A DNA stretch of 64,000 nucleotides from assembly GCF_022267375.1 (NCBI RefSeq), contig NZ_JAIZBH010000001.1:3198501-3262500 (forward strand). The letters are read 5' to 3'. Source of the stretch: Leptospira sanjuanensis. Its GTDB lineage: Bacteria > Spirochaetota > Leptospiria > Leptospirales > Leptospiraceae. Under the pieces are notes generated by a model. That model did no database searches. It was not told the DNA's origin and worked only from the letters and a program-made list of their open reading frames with translations. The position numbers and the translations under genes are program-made. Each line of letters opens with the position of its first letter. Within the stretch, counting starts at the first letter, position 1. Below, in pieces: positions 54,835 to 64,000 of the stretch.

Positions 54835-55992
54835 TCACAACAATTCTCCGCGATCGCGCAGCGACGCGATCAAATCTCGAATCGCGCGTTCCCTTTGATA
54901 GGAAGAATCCGTCCACTCGGAGTAAAGATTCTCGCGGACGTTTTCGGCCCAGATGATTCTTCCCGTTTGAACGTCGATACAACGGATCGAAAAGGCGAAT
55001 TTACCGTCGTATGCCTGCCGATTGTATGGAATGTATTCGAAGTGATCCATCAAAATCAAACGATCCGCTTCCAGGAGTTTGCCTAGTTTCAATCTTGAAT
55101 TTTCCGTGATTCCCGATAAGGACAACTGGATCTCGGAGAGAACCTTATCCAAACGGTTTCGTTCCACCAAAAGAATTCCGTGTTTGATGAATTTTTTTTC
55201 CAACTCGGAATATATGTCCGTGAAAATCTGCGAACCGGGCTCGTCCGTTTTCGCGAGGGAAACGAACGCGAAACGATGCGCTTCGTCCTGAGTAAAATGA
55301 GCGGACAATTCCTTCAGATGACCGAGATCCGCTTTGAGATCCTGTTCGAATTGCTGAAACGCAACGCGCATGATCGCGAAATTCTTTTTATTCTGCGAAT
55401 GATCGAATCGATCGCTGAAGATCGGAACGATCGGACCCAAAAGCAGCGGAGCGATTCCGAAGATGGATCGATGTTCGATCGGATACTTGTAACTTTTGAG
55501 AACCTTGTTCGTTTCTTCTTCGTACAATTCGAACTCAACTCTTCCGTTCGTTCTTTCGATCATCGGGAACAAACCGATCGTAACGATAAACGGAATGATG
55601 GACAACACGGGAGGTTTGACTTCTTCCGCGGAGGAACGGATTCGAATCTGAATGTGCGCGTTCGGATTGAGAAGGAACAAAGCGCTCTTTCGGAACTGCG
55701 AAAGAATCTCGGAGGAATAATAACTTTCCACGTCTTGCAAAGCTACGGAAACGTTCAGACCTTTTCGGTGCATGTCTTGGGCGGCCGTTTCTCTTCCCGA
55801 AGGATCGAAATCGATCCGAACGGGAACACTTCCGTGAAACCGATATTCCCTCGGATTGATAAGCGACTTGGCTCCGAACCCGTCTCCGCTTACGTTCGCG
55901 TGATGCAGGTAACATCGAAAAAACGGAACGCAAAGAAAAACCAAGAAGAGGAATTTCGGGATAAGCGAACGGAGTAAAAACGGATTTTTCAT
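54835..55992 (-). CDS. Lipoprotein with CsgG/FlgO-like C-terminal domain
   Basis: The 385-residue protein has a signal with a likely lipidated Cys near residue 27 (VPFFRCYLHH). A first domain (about 50-210) contains IRIRSSAEEVKPP and a hydrophobic segment (VLSIIPFIVTIGLFPM). The second domain (about 235-380) has the CsgG-like pattern: HGILLVERNRLDKVLSEIQL, LLEADRLILM, and DVQTGRIIWAENVRE. Such domains form or attach to outer-membrane assemblies. A flagellar or secretion role cannot be shown. Confidence 0.8.
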   Translation of the reverse strand: MKNPFLLRSLIPKFLFLVFLCVPFFRCYLHHANVSGDGFGAKSLINPREYRFHGSVPVRIDFDPSGRETAAQDMHRKGLNVSVALQDVESYYSSEILSQFRKSALFLLNPNAHIQIRIRSSAEEVKPPVLSIIPFIVTIGLFPMIERTNGRVEFELYEEETNKVLKSYKYPIEHRSIFGIAPLLLGPIVPIFSDRFDHSQNKKNFAIMRVAFQQFEQDLKADLGHLKELSAHFTQDEAHRFAFVSLAKTDEPGSQIFTDIYSELEKKFIKHGILLVERNRLDKVLSEIQLSLSGITENSRLKLGKLLEADRLILMDHFEYIPYNRQAYDGKFAFSIRCIDVQTGRIIWAENVRENLYSEWTDSSYQRERAIRDLIASLRDRGELL

Positions 55993-56172
55993 AATTCAAA
56001 ACCTAACACAAAAGAACGCGGTTCAAAAAATAATTTCCGCAAAAAAGATTTCGAAACTCTAACGAGTCGCAAACGAAAGTCAAATCAATTCGAAAACAGT
56101 CCAACGGATATAGGGTAAAGAACTTCGATATTTGACTTGCCCGCACGTCGCAAAACGGTGGAATCAGAATAG

Positions 56173-57066
<894 letters not shown>

Positions 57067-57070
<4 letters not shown>

Positions 57071-58005
57071 CCTCCCCTTCCTCTCCTCAAAAAATGAGGA
57101 AGGTTCTGGAAAGAATCTTCTTCGAATACGAAACTCCCGAATATCTAACGACGGATCCGATCGAGTTCCCGCATTCGTATCCCGATTTTCAAGATCGGGA
57201 AATCGTCGGACTGATTTCAGCGCTCTTCTCGTACGGGAACGTTGCCGCGATCAAAAATCATCTCAAACATCTTTTCGAACTTTGCGGGAACTCCCCGGTT
57301 CGATTCCTCTTAAACGAAGAACTCGAACCCGTCCGCAAAAAACTCAAACCCTATCGATTTCAAAAACCCGCCGACACGTTTCTCTTTCTGCAAACGATCC
57401 AAAAAGAAATTCGAAAAACGAAATCGCATACGTTGGAACCTTTATTTTCTCTTCCGCAAACCGGAGAATTCTCGCTTTCCCCAAAGGAACAAAGATCGCT
57501 CGATCAAAGCGGAACCTTACGACAAAGAATCGTCGCCTTCCAGCTTCGATTTCTGGAAACTTCTAAAAAAATCAACCGACAGCAAACACAAAGTTACGGA
57601 TATAAATTTCTGATCGGACAAGGACCGAGTTCGTCCTCGTTAAAACGCTATTCCATGTATCTGCGTTGGATGGTTCGGAAAGAATTTCCAGACCTCGGAA
57701 TTTATACGACGATCGATCCGAACGAACTGCTCTACCCGCTCGACGTACACATTCAAAGAATTGCAAGCGTTTTGAAGATCAGCTCCAGAAGCACTCCGGA
57801 CTGGAAAAAAGCCGAGGAAATCACGAACTTCTTTCTAAAACTTTTCCCGAACGATCCGGTACGAGGGGATTTTGCTCTCAGCCGATTGGGTATATTACGA
57901 AAGTGTAAGTCGAAATACGCGAAGGAGTTATGCGAAACCTGCAGAATCAACTCGATCTGCAAGGTTTACGAGAAACGACCCGGAGCAAACCGGGCCAAGG
58001 TTTAA
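57067..58005 (+). CDS. TIGR02757-family protein (DUF2400)
   Basis: The 312-residue protein matches the uncharacterised TIGR02757 family: IGLISALFSYGN-like N-terminal block, then LRWMVRKEFPDLGIYTTIDP and LYPLDVHIQRIA. The C-terminal Cys cluster CETCRINSICKV resembles the [4Fe-4S] loop of endonuclease III-type glycosylases, so a base-excision or DNA-related role is possible. The start TTG at 57067 overlaps the upstream stop; ATG 57094 is the alternative, without a clear ribosome site. Confidence 0.85.
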
Positions 58006-58009
58006 GGAA

Positions 58010-58390
58010 TTAAGGAAGTTTTTTCAGTTTGCAAGCCGAAGCCGCAATCAAGCCGGCATCCGTATTTCGAACAAGGATGATCGTAGACAAAATAGAGTCA
58101 GCACAATCTTTCACTTTTTTCTTTTCATATAAAGCGGAGGTATCTTCCTCATCAATACCCGCAGTGGAGCTTATAAAAGCAAGCGATAATATACTTCCTG
58201 AAGAAGAGCGACTACTCGTAGACGATGTAGTTGTCCCTATGGTCATAACCATTCCGATCAAAACAGCTTCGTCAATTTTGAGTGCAGCCTCTGGCGCTTT
58301 TATCGAATCACGCCCGGTTACGTCATATACAGTAGAGCAAGAAAAACTAAAGGCAACAATGAGTAAAAACAGCACAACAACATTCTTCAT
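58010..58390 (-). CDS. AT-rich Ser-rich lipoprotein (possible TIGR04452 type)
   Basis: The 126-residue product starts at ATG 58390; a signal with a probable lipidated Cys ends at FSFSCSTVYD. The mature part is Ser/Thr-rich (TTSSTSSRSSSGS), with two Cys residues (KDCADSI and SACKLKK). It resembles short leptospiral lipoproteins named TIGR04452, but that match is from memory of the family pattern. Codons here use more A and T than neighbouring genes. The gene converges with the TIGR02757 gene, four bases apart. Confidence 0.7.
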   Translation of the reverse strand: MKNVVVLFLLIVAFSFSCSTVYDVTGRDSIKAPEAALKIDEAVLIGMVMTIGTTTSSTSSRSSSGSILSLAFISSTAGIDEEDTSALYEKKKVKDCADSILSTIILVRNTDAGLIAASACKLKKLP

Positions 58391-58554
58391 CCTATTTTGA
58401 AACCTCTTCCCTATATTTGAAACGAACGTAATTCCCACTCTCACCTTGTCAACTTAATATTGGAATAATATCACAAGTTGAATTATTGAATTAATTCCAA
58501 AATTGCATTCGAATTAAGAACATAATGGAAACTGAATGTATTTTTAAAAAAGAG

Positions 58555-58633
<79 letters not shown>

Positions 58634-58645
58634 AAGAACGTTTCC

Positions 58646-58729
<84 letters not shown>

Positions 58730-58793
58730 GAAATACACGATATTTTTCGAGTGCGGTGGGTCAATCAAAAACGATGAAAAAAACTCCCGATTC

Positions 58794-60080
<1,287 letters not shown>

Positions 60081-60108
60081 TCAAATAGATGCTTGGTAAT
60101 ATTGCGTT

Positions 60109-61143
60109 TCATGATTTGGAATCGGGAAGCGGAGTCTTCAGAGAAGCTTCCAAAGTGTTGACCACGATCGCGTAACCGCTCGCGTCCCTCTGCACTCCCG
60201 AAAACATTTCGTAAAGATGATCGTAAGCGCCTCCGGTCAAAACCGGATCGGGAGAACCTTGCAGATAACCTTGAAAAACGAAACCGGTATAATAGTTCAA
60301 ATCTCTCAAAAGGGAAAAGTCGATACAAAGATCGATCCTTCTTTTTTTGGATTCCCATGCCTTTAAGATCCAGGAAGTTTCTTCGAGAACGACGTTTAAA
60401 CTTTTTTGAAGTTCCGGCGAAAGGGAATTCAGGCTCAGGGATTTCTTCAAAGAATCCAAATCGAAGTTCAACACGAGTGCGTTTAACAAACGGAGGTATA
60501 CGTCGCTGTTTTTCTTTTCGCCGAAAATCCGTTCGATCTCGTTTCCGTTTTTCTGATAGAGAAGCGTTGAAAGAATTTCGATCTCGTTCGCATTCAGCTC
60601 GAACTCGCGGACGATGGAATGAAACAGATTCACGTTTCCGAGAACCAAGGTCAACGGATCTTCCAAGGGAAGCAGAGAAACGATCTCGTCCAATTCTTCC
60701 AAAATTTTGAATGTGTTTTCCTTGCCGGAAGCGCCCAGAGATTCCGCACCGATCTGAAGAACCTCTTTGCGGGACACGCTTCCCTTGGCGCTCTCCCGAA
60801 AAACTCTTCCGACATAGAAGATGTTTTGATTTTCCTTTTGATGGGAGAAACCGGCCATCCCTTTGACCGCCTGAACGGTCAGATCGATGCTCGGAGAAAT
60901 CTCGTTTCCGGAAAGATCACGAATTCTGAATAAAGAGGAAGAATCGGGAGCGGAAACCGTTTGTAAAAACGTGGAACTGTAATCGAATGCGGGAAGGAAA
61001 ACTTCCGAGTAGCCTTTTTTTTTAAGAAAGCCGGAAACGGTTTCGAGTAAGATCCTTCTGTCCTTGCTGTCTTCGGGGCCGAGAAAGTGAAACCCGTCGG
61101 GAATCCATTTTTTCTGGCTGGGTTCTGGGAGATTTTGATTCAT
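60109..61143 (-). CDS. hisZ: ATP phosphoribosyltransferase regulatory subunit HisZ
   Basis: The 344-residue protein is a histidyl-tRNA synthetase paralogue lacking the anticodon domain. Blocks are GYSEVFLPAFDYSSTF, FRIRDLSGNEISPSIDLT, VGRVFRES, and DLNYYTGFVFQGYLQG. HisZ pairs with short HisG to start histidine synthesis and sense histidine. HisG is not in the window. It precedes purA, a common arrangement, since purine and histidine synthesis share intermediates. Confidence 0.9.
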   Translation of the reverse strand: MNQNLPEPSQKKWIPDGFHFLGPEDSKDRRILLETVSGFLKKKGYSEVFLPAFDYSSTFLQTVSAPDSSSLFRIRDLSGNEISPSIDLTVQAVKGMAGFSHQKENQNIFYVGRVFRESAKGSVSRKEVLQIGAESLGASGKENTFKILEELDEIVSLLPLEDPLTLVLGNVNLFHSIVREFELNANEIEILSTLLYQKNGNEIERIFGEKKNSDVYLRLLNALVLNFDLDSLKKSLSLNSLSPELQKSLNVVLEETSWILKAWESKKRRIDLCIDFSLLRDLNYYTGFVFQGYLQGSPDPVLTGGAYDHLYEMFSGVQRDASGYAIVVNTLEASLKTPLPDSKS

Positions 61144-63527
<2,384 letters not shown>

Positions 63528-63707
63528 AAGAAACGCACGAGCTAAACGTTACAAGTTTGGCTCGCGCTAACAAAACCGATCTACATACGGCTCTCACCTT
63601 CTTTTGTCTCAAGAAAGAGGAAAGAAGGTCGTATATTATAATTCCGTTATTAGAACGCGAGCCTATCTCGCAAAACTACAATCTACTTCGGTTATAGTCA
63701 GAGTAAC

Positions 63708-64000
63708 TTAGTTGCAAGAATGCGGAACCGTTAGGTTGTATTTGAAAGCCAAATAACATTCCGCTTTCACTCGATCCGCAGCGCTGAGTCCCTGATTGTA
63801 GATCAAAGTTTCCGCAAGTCTTCCGTCAAAACCCGATCCACCGGCATAAACGCCTAGATACGTTAAATTATTTCCGACCGCATTGTACACGTTCGTGGTG
63901 TTTTTCTGCAAACTTCCGTTCAAATAAAGAGAGGTCCCGGTTCCGGAAAATTGCATCGTAAGAATATGAGCCGAGTTGGTGGCATAAGCGTTACTTTGAA
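63708..64000 (-). CDS. C-terminal part of a LamG/concanavalin-like protein (partial)
   Basis: The frame runs in from beyond the right window edge and ends at 63708. The visible part has a LamG-type beta-sandwich end: SAHILTMQFSGTGTSLYLNG, then LTYLGVYAGGSGFDGRLAET and YNQGLSAADRVKAECYLAFK. Such domains bind carbohydrate or protein ligands and are common on leptospiral surface proteins. The last residues TVPHSCN include a Cys. The start and any other domains are outside the window. Confidence 0.8.
   Translation of the reverse strand, partial: QSNAYATNSAHILTMQFSGTGTSLYLNGSLQKNTTNVYNAVGNNLTYLGVYAGGSGFDGRLAETLIYNQGLSAADRVKAECYLAFKYNLTVPHSCN

Overview
The window looks like chromosomal DNA of a Leptospira species, probably from the pathogen-related side of the genus. 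The evidence is the gene content (a cyclic-nucleotide-gated K+ channel of spirochaete type, bactofilin with a LysM/M23 endopeptidase, many short lipoproteins with loose lipoboxes, NHL-repeat and BPSS1187-like lipoproteins), codon use rich in GAA, TCC, CGA and TTC, and many short intergenic copies of a GTGGGAACTC-type near-palindrome. The species cannot be fixed from this window. No rRNA, phage, intact insertion sequence or CRISPR array is visible. Three tRNA genes are present: Leu(UAG), Glu(UUC) and Lys(UUU).

Layout. 0-7.3 kb: tail of an unknown gene, an NHL-repeat lipoprotein, coaE, a SPOR-domain envelope protein, an unknown protein, then an MBOAT acyltransferase paired with an SGNH-like DUF1574 partner. 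7.3-9.9 kb: accessory-looking stretch with tRNA-Leu and a copied tRNA 3' end, a CueR-like copper regulon with two facing MerR-type promoters (ferredoxin-cueR one way, copZ-like plus a periplasmic protein the other), and a collapsed vapBC remnant. 9.9-18.7 kb: ispD and a lysA-like decarboxylase, a zinc-PLC-like protein, a class A PBP, bactofilin, a LysM-M23 peptidase and a DUF900 lipoprotein. 18.8-25.3 kb: HXXEE membrane protein with marR, a REC-PAS-histidine kinase, a Fur-like box, crotonase, a TPR protein and a DUF2167 protein. 25.4-31.1 kb: a minus-strand operon of methyltransferase, DEAD-box helicase, amidase and two unknown envelope proteins. 31.2-34.4 kb: RidA, a membrane protein, a lipoprotein and a GNAT enzyme.

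34.5-39.1 kb holds a SUF iron-sulfur assembly operon (sufC, sufD, Rieske, sufS, sufU, then a SufT-like gene) without sufB, with a 20-bp dyad upstream. 39.3-47.1 kb has signalling and redox genes: an EAL phosphodiesterase, an unknown protein, the CNG channel, a chemoreceptor, cytochrome c, a cupredoxin, a di-heme peroxidase, and a decayed fragment of a second CNG channel. 47.1-52.2 kb is one long minus-strand run: ccmA-ccmB-ccmC, a REC-PP2C phosphatase, then purC-purS-purQ. 52.2-58.4 kb has TPR and secreted proteins, an orphan ABC ATPase, a CsgG-like lipoprotein, HMG-CoA lyase, a TIGR02757 protein and an AT-rich lipoprotein. 58.5-64 kb has two tRNAs, purA, hisZ, a fused acyltransferase/glycerol-3-phosphate dehydrogenase-like gene and the end of a LamG-type protein.

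The most distinctive items are the PlsC-GpsA fusion, the twin CueR-type promoters that place a [2Fe-2S] ferredoxin under copper control, the Fur-like box before a tiny gene, the upstream dyad of the sufB-less SUF operon, the dispersed near-palindromic repeat family, and three genetic relics (vapBC, CNG channel, TPR tail). No complete undescribed defence or mobile system was found.
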